This document shows positions 27,976 to 38,103 of a stretch of DNA of 64,000 bases, in pieces. Below the pieces are notes generated by a model. It had not been told where the DNA came from and did no database searches. It saw only the letters and a program-made list of their open reading frames with translations. The position numbers and the translations under genes were made by a program. The DNA is from Rheinheimera pacifica. Its GTDB lineage: Bacteria; Pseudomonadota; Gammaproteobacteria; Enterobacterales; Alteromonadaceae. How positions within the stretch are numbered: position 1 is the first letter of the stretch; every line of letters begins with the position of its first letter. The DNA is taken from contig NZ_JANUEM010000012.1 in the NCBI RefSeq assembly GCF_024809855.1, forward strand, positions 1 through 64,000, written 5' to 3'.

Positions 27976-28689
27976 TCAAGTAGGACGGGTATCCCTTCCC
28001 GGTAGTTTTTGCCAGGTAACATCATCACGCACATACACCGGCTCAGCCAGCTCTGCGGCGATAAACTGCCCGGCCGCAAGTGCGGGCTGCGCCAGCGTCA
28101 GCATATCCTGCGCCGACGGATACAAAATATCCCCGGCGATAATAGCAGGCTGCTTTTGCAGCAGTACATCAGCATAGGTTTGCCAGCCGGTACCGACAGC
28201 ATGCACTTTACCACTGAGATCAAAGCCACTGATATCCTGTGGTTTAATAGCAACTTCGCTGCTGCCTGGCTGCATCAGGCCATTTTGTAACACAAAGCTG
28301 CCGATATACACTTCCGCCATCCGGGCATCTATCGCAGCCACCACCTGTGTTGCACTGTGTAAACGCTTTGCAGCCTGCGCCATTGCCGCCAGAGTAGACA
28401 CACCATATACCGGCACGTCGGCACCAAAGGCCAGCCCCTGGGTTACTCCTACACCAATACGCACCCCGGTAAAACTGCCGGGGCCGCGGCCAAATACGAT
28501 ACCGTCCAGTTGGTTCAGGCTGATCCCGGCCTGGCTTAGCAACTGCTGCACCATTGGCAGCACGCGTTTGCTATGCTGCTGCGGGCAAACTTCGTCCAGC
28601 GTTAAAATATCTGTGCCAACCTGCAAAGCTACTGAGCAAGCTTCAGTTGAGGTATCAAGGGCAAGTAATTTAATGGTGGCTTTGTTCAA
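27976..28689 (-). CDS. tsaB: tRNA threonylcarbamoyladenosine biosynthesis protein TsaB
   Basis: Partner of TsaD and TsaE in forming t6A at position 37 of ANN-decoding tRNAs. ASKHA-fold motifs are LLALDTSTEACSVAL at the N-terminus and IVFGRGPGSFTGVRIGVG near residues 65-80, then VSTLAAMAQ and AIDARMAEVYIG. It is 237 residues, normal for the family. It begins one base after the yoaA stop, so the two are co-transcribed, as in E. coli (yoaA near tsaB). Confidence 0.95.
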   Translation of the reverse strand: MNKATIKLLALDTSTEACSVALQVGTDILTLDEVCPQQHSKRVLPMVQQLLSQAGISLNQLDGIVFGRGPGSFTGVRIGVGVTQGLAFGADVPVYGVSTLAAMAQAAKRLHSATQVVAAIDARMAEVYIGSFVLQNGLMQPGSSEVAIKPQDISGFDLSGKVHAVGTGWQTYADVLLQKQPAIIAGDILYPSAQDMLTLAQPALAAGQFIAAELAEPVYVRDDVTWQKLPGRDTRPT

Positions 28690-28690
28690 C

Positions 28691-30616
28691 TTAATGGTCC
28701 TGTTTCATTTGTTGTAAAAAGTTTACGGCTTCATCCAATGAGCGGGTGCGGCGCATCGGCGGTAAGCTGGTTAAGAATACTTCGCCATAGGGCTTAGTAA
28801 CCAGGCGGTTATCGCAAATTACCATGACACCACGGTCGGTAACATCGCGAATTAAGCGGCCTACGCCCTGCTTTAAGGTGATAACTGCCTGCGGTAACTG
28901 CACTTGCGCAAAGGGGTCCAAACCACGCATGGTGCAATCTTCACTGCGCGCTTGTAGCAGTGGTTCATCCGGTGAAGCAAAAGGCAATTTATCAATAATA
29001 ACGCAGCTTAGCGTATCACCACGTACATCAACGCCTTCCCAAAAACTACCGGTACCTAACAGTACAGCATTATCCAGTTTAACAAACTGATCCAGCAATA
29101 AGCGTTTGCCGGTGCTGCCCTGCACCAGCACCGGCTGACGGATCAGATCAGGCAGTTGCTTTGCCACCATTTGCAGCATGCGGTGGCTGGTAAATAAAAA
29201 GAAACAACGGCCGTTATTGGCTTCAATAAGCCTTACGGCAATTTGCAGTAACTGCCGTGCCATGCCTTGCTCGTGCGGCTCGCTCATATAGCGCGGCACA
29301 CATAATAATGCCTGCTCAGTATAGTTAAACGGGCTTTCCAGCAGCAGGGTTTTGGCGTTATTCAGCCCCATCTGCGCCGTGTAGTGGCTAAAACCGTTAT
29401 TTACCGACAAAGTAGCAGAAGTAAATACCCAGCTACGGTTATCGGCCGCGACTATGTCACGAAACTTATCTGCAATACTCAGCGGGGTTAAATGCAGGCT
29501 AACGTGCAAGCGGGTGGTTTCGTACCACAGGCTAACACCGTTTTGCTGCATGTCGGTCAGCTTTAACAGGCGCGCTTTACACAGCGCTAAACGCTCAAAG
29601 GCATTGTCAATTAAATCGCTGCGGCCAAGGCTGCTTTTCATTACCAGATACAGCATATCTATGGCTTCGCTAACGCGGTTCAGTGCCGTTTGCATTTCTG
29701 GTTTTTGATAAGCCTCGCGCCAATTGCCTTTGGTGGCGTCATTGCCAAACTGCAGGCGCCAGTCTTTGATCAACTGCGCTACTTTATCGGCAGTTTTCGC
29801 CAGTTGCGGGTGATCACGCAGTTCGGTTTTACAGGCAACATCAATATCACGGCACAGATCAAGTAGCAGGCGGCTGGAAACATTTTCGCCAAAATAGTCA
29901 CTGGCAATATCCGGCAACTGGTGTGCTTCGTCAAAAATAATCACATCCATTTGTGGCAACAGCTCACCAAAGCCGGTGTCTTTTAATGCCAGATCAGCAA
30001 AAAACAAATGGTGGTTTACCACTACCAAATCAGCAGCCTGGGCTTTTTTACGGGCTTTTAACAAATGGCAGTCTTCATACACCGGGCAGTCTTTACCCAG
30101 ACAGTTATCTGTGGTGCTGGTAACATAAGGCAGGGCTTTGGAGTCTTCGCTGATATAGCTTAACTCACCAATATCGCCACTTTGGGTTTCGGCCGACCAC
30201 TTTTTGATCAGGCTTAAATCCTGGATCAACTGATCGTCCTGCATCGGCACATGGTTGTAATGCTGCTCTAAGCGAAACAGGCACAGATAGTTGCTGCGGC
30301 CTTTAAGTAACGCCAGTTGCAACGGGCTGGCCAGGGCTTTAACTACTTTGGGCAAATCACGGAAATACAGCTGTTCCTGCAGGTTTTTGGTGCCGGTAGA
30401 TAACACTACTTTTTTACCGCTTAGCAGCGCAGGTACTAAATAGGCGTAAGTTTTACCAGTGCCTGTGCCCGCCTCTACCACCAGAGCGGCAGGTGTTTCA
30501 ATGGCTCCCGCTACCGCCTGCGCCATTTCTAATTGCGCTTCGCGGGCATTAAAACCGGCAATATGTGCAGCTAAAGCACCGCCAGGCGCAAAGGCATTGG
30601 CAACCTGCTTACGCAT
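28691..30616 (-). CDS. yoaA: DinG-family ATP-dependent DNA helicase YoaA
   Basis: Superfamily 2 XPD-like 5'-3' helicase. Walker A is VEAGTGTGKTYAY near residue 50 and the DEAH box is IIFDEAHQLPD. Four cysteines for a 4Fe-4S cluster are spread between about 112 and 185 (YLCLF, NCLGKDCPVYEDC). Motif VI is QGVGRLIRD. YoaA in E. coli pairs with the clamp-loader subunit HolC in repairing damaged replication forks. It is 641 residues, as expected. It heads a unit with tsaB. Confidence 0.93.
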   Translation of the reverse strand: MRKQVANAFAPGGALAAHIAGFNAREAQLEMAQAVAGAIETPAALVVEAGTGTGKTYAYLVPALLSGKKVVLSTGTKNLQEQLYFRDLPKVVKALASPLQLALLKGRSNYLCLFRLEQHYNHVPMQDDQLIQDLSLIKKWSAETQSGDIGELSYISEDSKALPYVTSTTDNCLGKDCPVYEDCHLLKARKKAQAADLVVVNHHLFFADLALKDTGFGELLPQMDVIIFDEAHQLPDIASDYFGENVSSRLLLDLCRDIDVACKTELRDHPQLAKTADKVAQLIKDWRLQFGNDATKGNWREAYQKPEMQTALNRVSEAIDMLYLVMKSSLGRSDLIDNAFERLALCKARLLKLTDMQQNGVSLWYETTRLHVSLHLTPLSIADKFRDIVAADNRSWVFTSATLSVNNGFSHYTAQMGLNNAKTLLLESPFNYTEQALLCVPRYMSEPHEQGMARQLLQIAVRLIEANNGRCFFLFTSHRMLQMVAKQLPDLIRQPVLVQGSTGKRLLLDQFVKLDNAVLLGTGSFWEGVDVRGDTLSCVIIDKLPFASPDEPLLQARSEDCTMRGLDPFAQVQLPQAVITLKQGVGRLIRDVTDRGVMVICDNRLVTKPYGEVFLTSLPPMRRTRSLDEAVNFLQQMKQDH

Positions 30617-30707
30617 AACAGCTCAGATTGTGAGTAAAGAAAGTAGACAGCACTGAAACAACCGGCAGAAAAATAAGGCGGTTATTATGCCTTAATGGCG
30701 GGGAAAT

Positions 30708-30959
30708 TCAGACAAAAATATCCAGATGACCATCTTTATCTGCATGTTGGTCTTCTTCCGGCGTGGTGTAAGGCGCATCGGGGTATTCTTGCTGGCGTGG
30801 ATCATGCTTGCGCACAGGCCGGGTTAAAATAAGGTACTTTTGTTCATTGGGCTTAATCGGGCTTAAGCGGGCTTCTTTAAAAACCGGCACCACAACTTTC
30901 GGATCCTGCTCTATTGGCGTACCCGGCACACGTTGTATAAAAGGCATAAAAGCATCCAT
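30708..30959 (-). CDS. small hypothetical protein
   Basis: The 83-residue polar, proline-rich protein starts MDAFMPFIQRVPGTPIEQDP and ends in an acidic tail (DKDGHLDIFV). No signal peptide or membrane segment. A strong GAGGAG site 6-8 bases before the ATG at 30959 supports it. I do not recognise a family. It lies alone between yoaA and the his promoter region, with no partner visible. Confidence 0.65.
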   Translation of the reverse strand: MDAFMPFIQRVPGTPIEQDPKVVVPVFKEARLSPIKPNEQKYLILTRPVRKHDPRQQEYPDAPYTTPEEDQHADKDGHLDIFV

Positions 30960-31191
30960 CAGCTTCTCCTCAAAGCGATTTACCCTATATCGGCCGTTTG
31001 GCGGAAAACTTTACCCCACCACCCGCATTGACTATACAAGTTGACCACTTTTTAAACTTAAAATTCCTGCAGCTGAACTTTTGAAGAAAATAATTTATTG
31101 TCGCCCATGGCCGAAAAACAAACAAAACAAATAAATTTCAACACTTTAAAATCACACCCGAAATATACTCAAAACCAAAATAGGCTTGCAC

Positions 31192-31221
31192 TTGCTGCCA
31201 CACAAGGGTAACTTGTATAGC
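31192..31221 (+). promoter_or_regulatory. candidate his operon promoter
   Basis: TTGCTG and TATAGC hexamers separated by 18 bases end 24 bases before the hisL start codon, a layout suited to a leader-attenuated operon. Predicted only from consensus. Confidence 0.5.
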
Positions 31222-31245
31222 AACTTAACCAGCAAAACCCTGAGT

Positions 31246-31287
31246 ATGAATATTATTACTGTACTGCGCCATCATCATAGGTACTAG
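31246..31287 (+). CDS. hisL: his operon leader peptide
   Basis: The 13-residue peptide [13 protein letters not shown] has three consecutive histidine codons (CAT CAT CAT) just before its stop. Ribosome stalling there when charged histidyl-tRNA is scarce would prevent the attenuator at 31345-31367 from forming. It has fewer His codons than the seven of E. coli HisL but the same logic. It lies 128 bases upstream of hisG. Confidence 0.85.
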   Translation: MNIITVLRHHHRY

Positions 31288-31344
31288 CCGTCCGCTTTGT
31301 CGGAGGGCTATGGTCTGGCGCTCCGGTGGTAAAGTAATAAACAG

Positions 31345-31376
31345 AACCCCGCGCCCAGGCCGGGGTTTTTGTTTTT
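31345..31376 (+). terminator. his attenuator terminator
   Basis: AACCCCG, a 9-base loop, CGGGGTT, then TTTGTTTTT: an intrinsic terminator between the hisL stop and hisG. The segment 31288-31344 can form alternative pairings (CCGTCCG with CGGAGGG) suitable for antitermination. Confidence 0.85.
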
Positions 31377-31414
31377 ATGCTTTTAACACTTTAAATATCG
31401 TCACGGAGACCAGT

Positions 31415-32323
31415 ATGAGTCCGGCAACAGAATCTAAACGCTTACGTATCGCCATGCAGAAGTCAGGCCGTTTATCAGTCGACTCCCAAGCCCTGCTTAC
31501 CAGTTGCGGTTTAAAAATTAACCTGCGCGAGCAGCGTCTTATTGCCCATGTCGAGAATATGGACATTGATATTCTACGGGTACGCGATGACGATATCCCG
31601 GGCCTGGTGATGGACGGTGTTTGTGATTTAGGCATCGTTGGCGAAAATGTGCTGGAAGAAGAATCCTTGCAGCGCAAACTCGACAACGACAGTTTTGATT
31701 ACACCGTACTAAAACGGCTCGATTTTGGTGGTTGCCGTTTATCTATCGCCGTGCCGCAGGAAGAAAACTACAGCGGCGCAGCATCACTGGAAGGCAAAAC
31801 GATTGCCACCACCTACCCGCGCCTGCTGGCCCGTTATTTAAAACAACAAGACGTAAACGCCCGTATTGTTAATTTAAAAGGTTCAGTAGAAGTAGCCCCC
31901 CGCGCCGGTTTAGCCGATGCCATTTGTGATCTGGTGTCTACCGGCGCTACGCTTGAAGCTAACGGTTTAAAAGAAGTTGATGTGATTTACCGCAGCAAAG
32001 CGGTGCTTATTCAGCGCAAAAACCTTACCGACGAGCGCCAGCTGAAACTGATCAGCAAGCTAATGCCACGTATTAACGGCGTAATGCAAGCCAATGAAAG
32101 TAAATACATTATGTTGCATGCGCCACGCGCCCGCTTAGACGAAGTCATTGCGCTGCTGCCAGGTGCAGAAAACCCGACAATGCTGCCGCTGGCCGGTAAC
32201 AACGATATGGTAGCCATTCATGTGGTTAGCAGCGAAACGTTATTTTGGGAAACCATGGAACAGTTAAAAGCACTGGGCGCCAGCTCGATTTTAGTGCTGC
32301 CAATTGAAAAGATGATGGAGTAG
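31415..32323 (+). CDS. hisG: ATP phosphoribosyltransferase
   Basis: First step of histidine synthesis: ATP plus PRPP gives phosphoribosyl-ATP. It is the long form (302 residues) with a C-terminal ACT-like regulatory domain for histidine feedback, so no HisZ is needed. The N-terminus [13 protein letters not shown] and the PRPP site [16 protein letters not shown] match E. coli HisG. The ATG at 31415 with GGAG upstream is used; the frame open from 31310 would read through the attenuator and cannot be coding. First structural gene of hisGDCBHAF-IE. Confidence 0.97.
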   Translation: MSPATESKRLRIAMQKSGRLSVDSQALLTSCGLKINLREQRLIAHVENMDIDILRVRDDDIPGLVMDGVCDLGIVGENVLEEESLQRKLDNDSFDYTVLKRLDFGGCRLSIAVPQEENYSGAASLEGKTIATTYPRLLARYLKQQDVNARIVNLKGSVEVAPRAGLADAICDLVSTGATLEANGLKEVDVIYRSKAVLIQRKNLTDERQLKLISKLMPRINGVMQANESKYIMLHAPRARLDEVIALLPGAENPTMLPLAGNNDMVAIHVVSSETLFWETMEQLKALGASSILVLPIEKMME

Positions 32324-32325
32324 CT

Positions 32326-33648
32326 ATGGTCGGGGTAATTAACTGGGCGCAGTTATCAAAAAGCGAACAGCAGGCTGTACTGGCACGGCCAGAACTTGCC
32401 GATTCTGCCAGTTTAAGCGGCCAGGTGCGCACTATTATTGACACAGTGCGCCAGCAAGGCGATGAGGCACTGGTTGCATACAGCCGTCAGTTTGATGGTT
32501 TAAACGCAAATCCGCTGCGCTTAAGTGTGGAAACAAAACTGGCACAGCTAAATAAGTTATTGCCCGGGTGCAAAGCGGCGATAGAACTGGCCTATGACAA
32601 TATCCGCAAATTCCACGCTGCGCAGTTACCGCGTGATATCGAAGTAGAAACCAGTGCCGGCGTAGTGTGTCAGCTAAAAAGCCGCGCTATTGCTGCTGTC
32701 GGTTTATATATTCCGGGCGGCAGCGCCCCACTGCCCTCCACGGTGTTAATGCTGGGTGTACCGGCACAACTGGCAGGCTGTGACCGTATAGTACTGGTTA
32801 CCCCACCGGGTAAGCCTGAAGCGGGTGATATCGCACCGGAGATTCTGTACGCGGCCGAATTGTGTGGCATCAACGAAATTTACACCATTGGCGGTGCCCA
32901 GGCGATAGCCGCACTGGCCTATGGCACAGACACTATTGCAAAAGTAGATAAAATTTTTGGCCCGGGTAATCGCTATGTTACCGAGGCCAAACAACAGGTA
33001 AGCCAGGATGCAAAGGGCGCCATAATCGATATGCCGGCGGGCCCGTCTGAGGTGCTGGTACTGGCCGATAGCAGCGCCAACCCGGCCTTTGTTGCCGCCG
33101 ATTTACTGTCACAAGCCGAACATGGCCCGGATTCTCAGGTTATCCTGGTAAGCGACAATGCTGACTTGATCAGCGCAGTGCAGACAGAAGTAGCCATTCA
33201 GTTAGCACAGCTGCCACGTAAAGAGATTGCCGCCGCCGCACTTAGCCATAGCCGCTATATTTTAACCGCGGATCTCGTTCAGGCAGTAGCGGTAACCAAC
33301 GCCTACGCACCAGAGCACTTAATTGTGCAAACTGCTTGTGACGATGCGCTGGTTGATACATTTACCAGCGCCGCCAGTATCTTTGTTGGTCAGTGGACGC
33401 CTGAATCTGCCGGCGATTATGCCAGCGGCACCAACCATGTGTTGCCCACTTACGGCTACAGCAAAACCGTATCCAGTTTGTCGTTAACCGACTTTTACCG
33501 GCGCTACACAGTACAAAAGTTATCTGCCGACGGTATACGCCATATCGGCCCGGCCATTGAAGTGCTGGCCAGTGCAGAGGGCCTGCAGGCGCACGCCAAT
33601 GCTGTAACACTGCGCCTGGCAGCCCTGACAGATCAAACAAAGGATTAA
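32326..33648 (+). CDS. hisD: histidinol dehydrogenase
   Basis: Zinc enzyme oxidising L-histidinol to histidine with 2 NAD+, the last two steps of the pathway. It is 440 residues. Motifs include AVGLYIPGGSAPLPSTV, YTIGGAQAIAALAYGT, IDMPAGPSEVLVLAD, SQAEHGPDSQVIL (zinc ligands Gln, His) and YAPEHLIV. It starts 2 bases after hisG. Confidence 0.97.
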   Translation: MVGVINWAQLSKSEQQAVLARPELADSASLSGQVRTIIDTVRQQGDEALVAYSRQFDGLNANPLRLSVETKLAQLNKLLPGCKAAIELAYDNIRKFHAAQLPRDIEVETSAGVVCQLKSRAIAAVGLYIPGGSAPLPSTVLMLGVPAQLAGCDRIVLVTPPGKPEAGDIAPEILYAAELCGINEIYTIGGAQAIAALAYGTDTIAKVDKIFGPGNRYVTEAKQQVSQDAKGAIIDMPAGPSEVLVLADSSANPAFVAADLLSQAEHGPDSQVILVSDNADLISAVQTEVAIQLAQLPRKEIAAAALSHSRYILTADLVQAVAVTNAYAPEHLIVQTACDDALVDTFTSAASIFVGQWTPESAGDYASGTNHVLPTYGYSKTVSSLSLTDFYRRYTVQKLSADGIRHIGPAIEVLASAEGLQAHANAVTLRLAALTDQTKD

Positions 33649-33651
33649 ACC

Positions 33652-34752
33652 ATGAGTAACAGTATCAACTCACTGGCCCGTGACGCAGTAAAAGCCATAG
33701 TGCCCTATGCCTCAGCCCGCAGCAGTATGAGTGGCGGCGCGATCTGGCTGAACGCTAATGAAAACGCGCTGGCACCGGAATATAGTTTAAATGGCAGCTT
33801 TAACCGTTATCCGTCGTGCCAGCCCAAAGCGGTGATCGAAAGCTATGCCGCTTACGCCGGTGTAGCTGCAGAACAGGTATTGGTAAGCCGGGGTGCCGAT
33901 GAAGGCATTGAGCTGTTGATCCGCAGCTTTTGTGAGCCGAAACAAGACAGCATCAGCATTTGCCCGCCCACTTATGGCATGTATGCCATAAGTGGGCAAA
34001 GTAATCAGGTACCGGTGAATATAGTACCGCTTACCGCCGATTTCACGCTGGATTTACCGGCGTTATTTTCAACTACGCCCAAACTGGTGTTTATTTGCAG
34101 CCCGAATAACCCCACCGGAGATTTAATCCCGCGCGAACAAATTATTGCCGTTCTGGAGCACTATAAAGACAGCGCCTTAGTGGTGCTGGATGAAGCTTAT
34201 ATTGAGTTTGCCCTGCACGCGTCAGTAGTGGATTTACTGCCACTGTATCCAAACCTGGTGATACTACGCACCCTGTCTAAAGCCTTTGCCCTGGCAGGTT
34301 TGCGCTGCGGTTTTACCCTGGCTGCTCCGGATATTATTAATGCGCTAAAACAAATGATCGCACCCTACCCGCTTGCTGAACCGGTAGCGCAAATTGCCGC
34401 ACAAGCTTTAACAGCTGAATCTGTCGCAGTAATGCAAAGTACAGTAGCAACAATAAACACCTTGCGGGCTGAGTTTATCGCTTATGCCAGACAGCGCAGC
34501 GGCATTAGTAAAGTGTGGCCCAGCAATGCCAACTACGTATTGCTGCAGGTAGACGATGCGGCAGCATGCGTAGCGGCACTGGCACAACAAGGCATTTTAA
34601 TTCGTAATCAATCCAGCCAGTTGGGGTTGTCGCAGGTAGTACGGGTGTCGGTCGGCAGCCCGGCCGAAATGCAGGCACTATACAGCGTAATGGATAACTA
34701 TTTTAACTCGCTGGTAACCCGGCAACAAACAGCACAGAGAGAACGCGCATGA
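33652..34752 (+). CDS. hisC: histidinol-phosphate aminotransferase
   Basis: PLP enzyme converting imidazole acetol-phosphate to histidinol-phosphate. Motifs include [33 protein letters not shown] and the PLP lysine in [15 protein letters not shown]. It is 366 residues, close to E. coli (356). Its stop overlaps the hisB start by four bases (ATGA). A perfect inverted repeat with 15-base arms lies within codons for the [10 protein letters not shown] segment. Confidence 0.97.
   Translation: MSNSINSLARDAVKAIVPYASARSSMSGGAIWLNANENALAPEYSLNGSFNRYPSCQPKAVIESYAAYAGVAAEQVLVSRGADEGIELLIRSFCEPKQDSISICPPTYGMYAISGQSNQVPVNIVPLTADFTLDLPALFSTTPKLVFICSPNNPTGDLIPREQIIAVLEHYKDSALVVLDEAYIEFALHASVVDLLPLYPNLVILRTLSKAFALAGLRCGFTLAAPDIINALKQMIAPYPLAEPVAQIAAQALTAESVAVMQSTVATINTLRAEFIAYARQRSGISKVWPSNANYVLLQVDDAAACVAALAQQGILIRNQSSQLGLSQVVRVSVGSPAEMQALYSVMDNYFNSLVTRQQTAQRERA
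33966..33997. repeat. perfect palindrome inside hisC
   Basis: GCCCACTTATGGCAT, GT, ATGCCATAAGTGGGC: 15-base arms, no mismatch, 2-base centre. It encodes part of the conserved [11 protein letters not shown] segment of HisC, so coding constraint and structure coincide. Confidence 0.8.
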
Positions 34753-35819
34753 GTGGCCAACCTATTTTATTTATCGACCGCGACGGCACCATGGTAGAAG
34801 AACCGCCGGTAGACAAACAGCTCGACAGTCTGGAAAAACTGGTCTACGAGCCTGGCCTGGTGCCTGCTTTGTTAAAACTGCAGGCGGCTGGTTATCGGTT
34901 AGTAATGGTTACCAATCAGGATGGGCTGGGTACCAGCAGTTTCCCGCGTGATACCTTTGATGCACCGCACAATAAAATGATGCAGTTACTCACTTCACAG
35001 GGTATTCAGTTTGACGATGTATTGATTTGCCCGCACTTTGATAAAGACAACTGTAGCTGCCGTAAGCCTAAACTAGGGCTGGTAAAAGACTACCTGCAGC
35101 AGGGCAAAATCGACTTTACCAGCTCTTATGTAATTGGTGACAGGCTAACCGATGTGCAACTGGCAGAAAATATGGGCCTGCCGTCATTTCAATATAACCG
35201 CGAGAATCTGGGCTGGGGCGAGATTACCAAGCGCTTACTAAGCCGCGGTCGCAAAGCCACAGTGCGACGCACCACGCGCGAAACGGATATTGAAATTTCA
35301 GTGGATCTGGACAGCAGCGGCAATAACTTTTTTGGCACCGGCGTCGGCTTTTTCGACCATATGCTGGAGCAAATTGCCACCCACGGCGGTTTTTCACTAC
35401 AGGTAAAAGTAAGCGGTGATTTGCATATTGACGATCACCACAGCGTGGAAGACACCGCACTGGCGCTTGGCCAGGCATTAAAGCAGGCGCTGGGCAATAA
35501 ACGTGGCATCAACCGCTTTGGCTTTGTGCTGCCAATGGATGAGTGCCGCGCTGAATGTGTGCTGGACTTATCCGGCCGGCCACTGTTTGTCTTTAACGGT
35601 GAGCTGGGCGACGGTGCGGTTGGCGGCTTAACCCTGGAGATGGTGCCGCACTTTTTCAGGTCAATAAGCGATGCCATGCTAATGACATTGCACTTAAGCA
35701 TCACCGAAGGTAATAAGCACCACAAAGTTGAAGGCCTGTTTAAAGCTTTCGGCCGCGCACTGCGCCAGGCTATTACTGTATCGGGCGAAGCGCTGCCCAG
35801 CTCAAAAGGGGTACTGTAA
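34749..35819 (+). CDS. hisB: bifunctional histidinol-phosphatase / imidazoleglycerol-phosphate dehydratase
   Basis: A fusion of two enzymes, as in enterobacteria. The N-terminal HAD phosphatase (about 1-165) starts [13 protein letters not shown], with zinc-type cysteines in [14 protein letters not shown]. The C-terminal IGP dehydratase (about 170-356) has [29 protein letters not shown] and [12 protein letters not shown]-like metal motifs. It catalyses steps 6 and 8. It is 356 residues and overlaps hisC by 4 bases and hisH by 1. Confidence 0.97.
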   Translation: MSGQPILFIDRDGTMVEEPPVDKQLDSLEKLVYEPGLVPALLKLQAAGYRLVMVTNQDGLGTSSFPRDTFDAPHNKMMQLLTSQGIQFDDVLICPHFDKDNCSCRKPKLGLVKDYLQQGKIDFTSSYVIGDRLTDVQLAENMGLPSFQYNRENLGWGEITKRLLSRGRKATVRRTTRETDIEISVDLDSSGNNFFGTGVGFFDHMLEQIATHGGFSLQVKVSGDLHIDDHHSVEDTALALGQALKQALGNKRGINRFGFVLPMDECRAECVLDLSGRPLFVFNGELGDGAVGGLTLEMVPHFFRSISDAMLMTLHLSITEGNKHHKVEGLFKAFGRALRQAITVSGEALPSSKGVL

Positions 35820-36412
35820 TGCAACTGGTGATTGTTGACACCGGCTGCGCCAATATCAGCTCGGTGTATTTTGCGTTTAAACGCTTAGGCGTTAACGCCA
35901 GCATCAGCAGCGATGCCAGGGTAATTAAAGCGGCAGATAAAGTACTGCTGCCGGGCGTAGGCACCGCGCACAATGCCATGGCGAAGCTGCAACAGGCTGA
36001 ATTGATAGACACCTTACAAAGCCTGCAACAACCCATGCTGGGTATTTGTTTGGGTATGCAACTGCTTACCCGCCATAGCATGGAAGGCGACGTTGCCTGC
36101 TTAAACCTTATTCCAGGTGAAGTGCTGCCAATGCAAAGCGCAGGCTTGCGCCTGCCGCATATGGGCTGGAATACGCTGAAAAATATCAGCAGCCATCCGT
36201 TAATGCAGGGTTTTACCGAAACAGACTATATGTATTTTGTTCATAGTTTTGCCGTAGCGCCAGACAGCTACAGCCTGGCACAGTGCCATTATGGCAACGA
36301 TTTTGCGGCGGTAATTGGCAAAGATAATGTTGCCGGAGCCCAGTTTCACCCCGAGCGCTCGGGTAAAACCGGCGCGCGCTTATTACAGAATTTTCTGGAG
36401 TGGCAATTATGA
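35819..36412 (+). CDS. hisH: imidazole glycerol phosphate synthase, glutaminase subunit
   Basis: Class I glutamine amidotransferase that feeds ammonia to HisF. The nucleophilic Cys is in [11 protein letters not shown] near residue 77, with His/Glu in AQFHPERSG near the end. It is 197 residues, as in E. coli. It overlaps hisA by four bases (ATGA). Confidence 0.97.
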   Translation: MQLVIVDTGCANISSVYFAFKRLGVNASISSDARVIKAADKVLLPGVGTAHNAMAKLQQAELIDTLQSLQQPMLGICLGMQLLTRHSMEGDVACLNLIPGEVLPMQSAGLRLPHMGWNTLKNISSHPLMQGFTETDYMYFVHSFAVAPDSYSLAQCHYGNDFAAVIGKDNVAGAQFHPERSGKTGARLLQNFLEWQL

Positions 36413-37146
36413 TTATTCCGGCAATTGACCTTATCGACGGCAATGTGGTGCGGCTGTATCAGGGCCGCTATGACAATACCACCCAATATGATTTCAGCCC
36501 TATTGGGCTGCGCAATCAGTATGCCGGTGCAGGTGCTGACTGGCTGCATATTGTTGATTTATCCGGCGCCAAAGATGCCGGCAAACGTCAGTTGAAATTA
36601 TTAACCGAACTGATGACCGCCTCACCACTACATATTCAGGTTGGCGGTGGTGTGCGCAGCGAGCAGGACCTGATTGACTTACTCGACGCTGGTGCCGGGC
36701 GTGTGGTTATTGGCAGCCTGGCCATTCGTCAAAGCAAGTTGGTACAAAGCTGGGTGCATAAATATGGCGGCGAGCAAATTGTGCTGGCGCTGGATGTTGC
36801 CATTAATGACAAAGGCGAGAAAACCCTGCCATCGCATGGCTGGATAGAGCAATCTGATATTACGCTGGAGCAGGTGCTGGATGGTTATATCACTGCCGGA
36901 GCCCAGCATGTGCTTTGTACTGATATCAGCAAAGACGGCACCCTAAGTGGCGCTAATGTGCAGTTGTATAAAGAGCTGGCAGCAAAGTATCCGCAAATTC
37001 AGTGGCAGGCCTCGGGCGGTATTGGCTCATTAAATGATATCCGCGCTTTAATTGGCAGCGGCGTAGCTGGCGTTATTTTAGGCCGCTCCTTACTGGAGGG
37101 TAAGTTTACGCTTGAGGAGGCCATAGCATGCTGGCAAAACGGTTAA
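36409..37146 (+). CDS. hisA: phosphoribosylformimino-5-aminoimidazole carboxamide ribotide isomerase
   Basis: TIM-barrel Amadori isomerase. The N-terminus [18 protein letters not shown] carries the first catalytic Asp, and [13 protein letters not shown] the second. The ATG at 36409 (GGAG upstream) fits the family start; an earlier in-frame codon at 36400 would add three residues. It is 245 residues and overlaps hisF by 19 bases. Confidence 0.97.
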   Translation: MIIPAIDLIDGNVVRLYQGRYDNTTQYDFSPIGLRNQYAGAGADWLHIVDLSGAKDAGKRQLKLLTELMTASPLHIQVGGGVRSEQDLIDLLDAGAGRVVIGSLAIRQSKLVQSWVHKYGGEQIVLALDVAINDKGEKTLPSHGWIEQSDITLEQVLDGYITAGAQHVLCTDISKDGTLSGANVQLYKELAAKYPQIQWQASGGIGSLNDIRALIGSGVAGVILGRSLLEGKFTLEEAIACWQNG

Positions 37147-37901
37147 TTCCTTGTCTGGATGTACGCGATGGCAAAGTTGTAAAAGGCGTGCAGTTTCGTA
37201 ACCATGAAATTATCGGCGATATAGTGCCGTTGGCACAGCGTTACGCACAGGCCGGTGCAGACGAACTGGTGTTTTACGACATTACCGCATCAAGCGATGG
37301 CCGCGTAGTGGATAAAAGCTGGGTACGCCGTATAGCAGAAGTGATCGACATTCCGTTTTGCGTGGCCGGCGGTATTAAAACAGTGGCTGACGCCGGAAAG
37401 ATTCTGGAAATGGGCGCCGATAAAATTTCGGTTAACAGCCCGGTATTAGCCCGGCCAGGGTTGATTAACGAGCTGAACCACCATTTTGGCCAGCAATGCG
37501 TGGTGGTAGGTATCGACAGCTTTTTTGATGTTACCAGTGGCCAGTACCAGGTGTATCAGTTTACCGGTGATGAGAGCCGCACGCAGAAAACCCAATGGCT
37601 TACCCGCGATTGGGTGGCTGAGGTGTTAAGCCGTGGTGCTGGTGAGATAGTACTTAACTGCATGAACCAGGACGGCGTGCGCCAGGGTTATGATATTGCC
37701 CAGTTAAAAAGCATCCGCGATATTTGCACCGTGCCGCTGATTGCCAGTGGCGGTGCCGGTACTATGCAACATTTTACCGATGTGTTTACACAAGCCGACG
37801 TTGACGGCGCTCTGGCGGCCAGTGTGTTTCATAAAGGTATTATTGAGATAGCGGCGTTAAAAGCCAAGCTGATTGCCGATAGTATTAGTATCAGACCTTA
37901 G
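37128..37901 (+). CDS. hisF: imidazole glycerol phosphate synthase, cyclase subunit
   Basis: TIM-barrel partner of HisH. It starts [20 protein letters not shown] with the catalytic Asp at about 11; the second Asp is in [14 protein letters not shown]. It is 257 residues. Normally hisIE follows with a few bases of overlap, but here a 202-base spacer containing a cloverleaf-like repeat intervenes. Confidence 0.97.
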   Translation: MLAKRLIPCLDVRDGKVVKGVQFRNHEIIGDIVPLAQRYAQAGADELVFYDITASSDGRVVDKSWVRRIAEVIDIPFCVAGGIKTVADAGKILEMGADKISVNSPVLARPGLINELNHHFGQQCVVVGIDSFFDVTSGQYQVYQFTGDESRTQKTQWLTRDWVAEVLSRGAGEIVLNCMNQDGVRQGYDIAQLKSIRDICTVPLIASGGAGTMQHFTDVFTQADVDGALAASVFHKGIIEIAALKAKLIADSISIRP

Positions 37902-37937
37902 TTGGGGCTAAAACTATGCTAGCCAAGGCGTATGTGC

Positions 37938-38015
37938 TTTTTTCAGCGACCGTTGGAGGCCATGGATGGCCGGAATCGAGCCCCAGGGAGGGTTTATGGC
38001 GTGTCGCAGAAAAAA
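37938..38015 (+). repeat. cloverleaf-like intergenic repeat, copy 3, within the his operon
   Basis: Outer arms TTTTTTCAGCGAC and GTCGCAGAAAAAA enclose GGCCATGGATGGCC and CCCCAGGGAGGG. The linker GGAATCGAGCC and the GACCGTTGGAGG start match copies at 25659-25755 and 42738-42824. A second small stem (GGCGAAGTTCGAAGCGCC, 38029-38046) lies downstream. Confidence 0.75.
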
Positions 38016-38103
38016 TGTACGGAGTCTTGGCGAAGTTCGAAGCGCCTGACGTTTGGTGCAGGCTTTGAGACCTGACTGGCAGAATAAATGAACAAGGGAA
38101 ATT

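Noticed and set aside
31310-31414. Upstream extension of hisG
   Set aside because: Reads through the attenuator hairpin and has no similarity to HisG. The ATG at 31415 has a proper ribosome site and family N-terminus.
33787-33999. Minus-strand frame with [10 protein letters not shown] matching hisC
   Set aside because: The similarity is produced by the perfect palindrome in hisC, not by a second gene.
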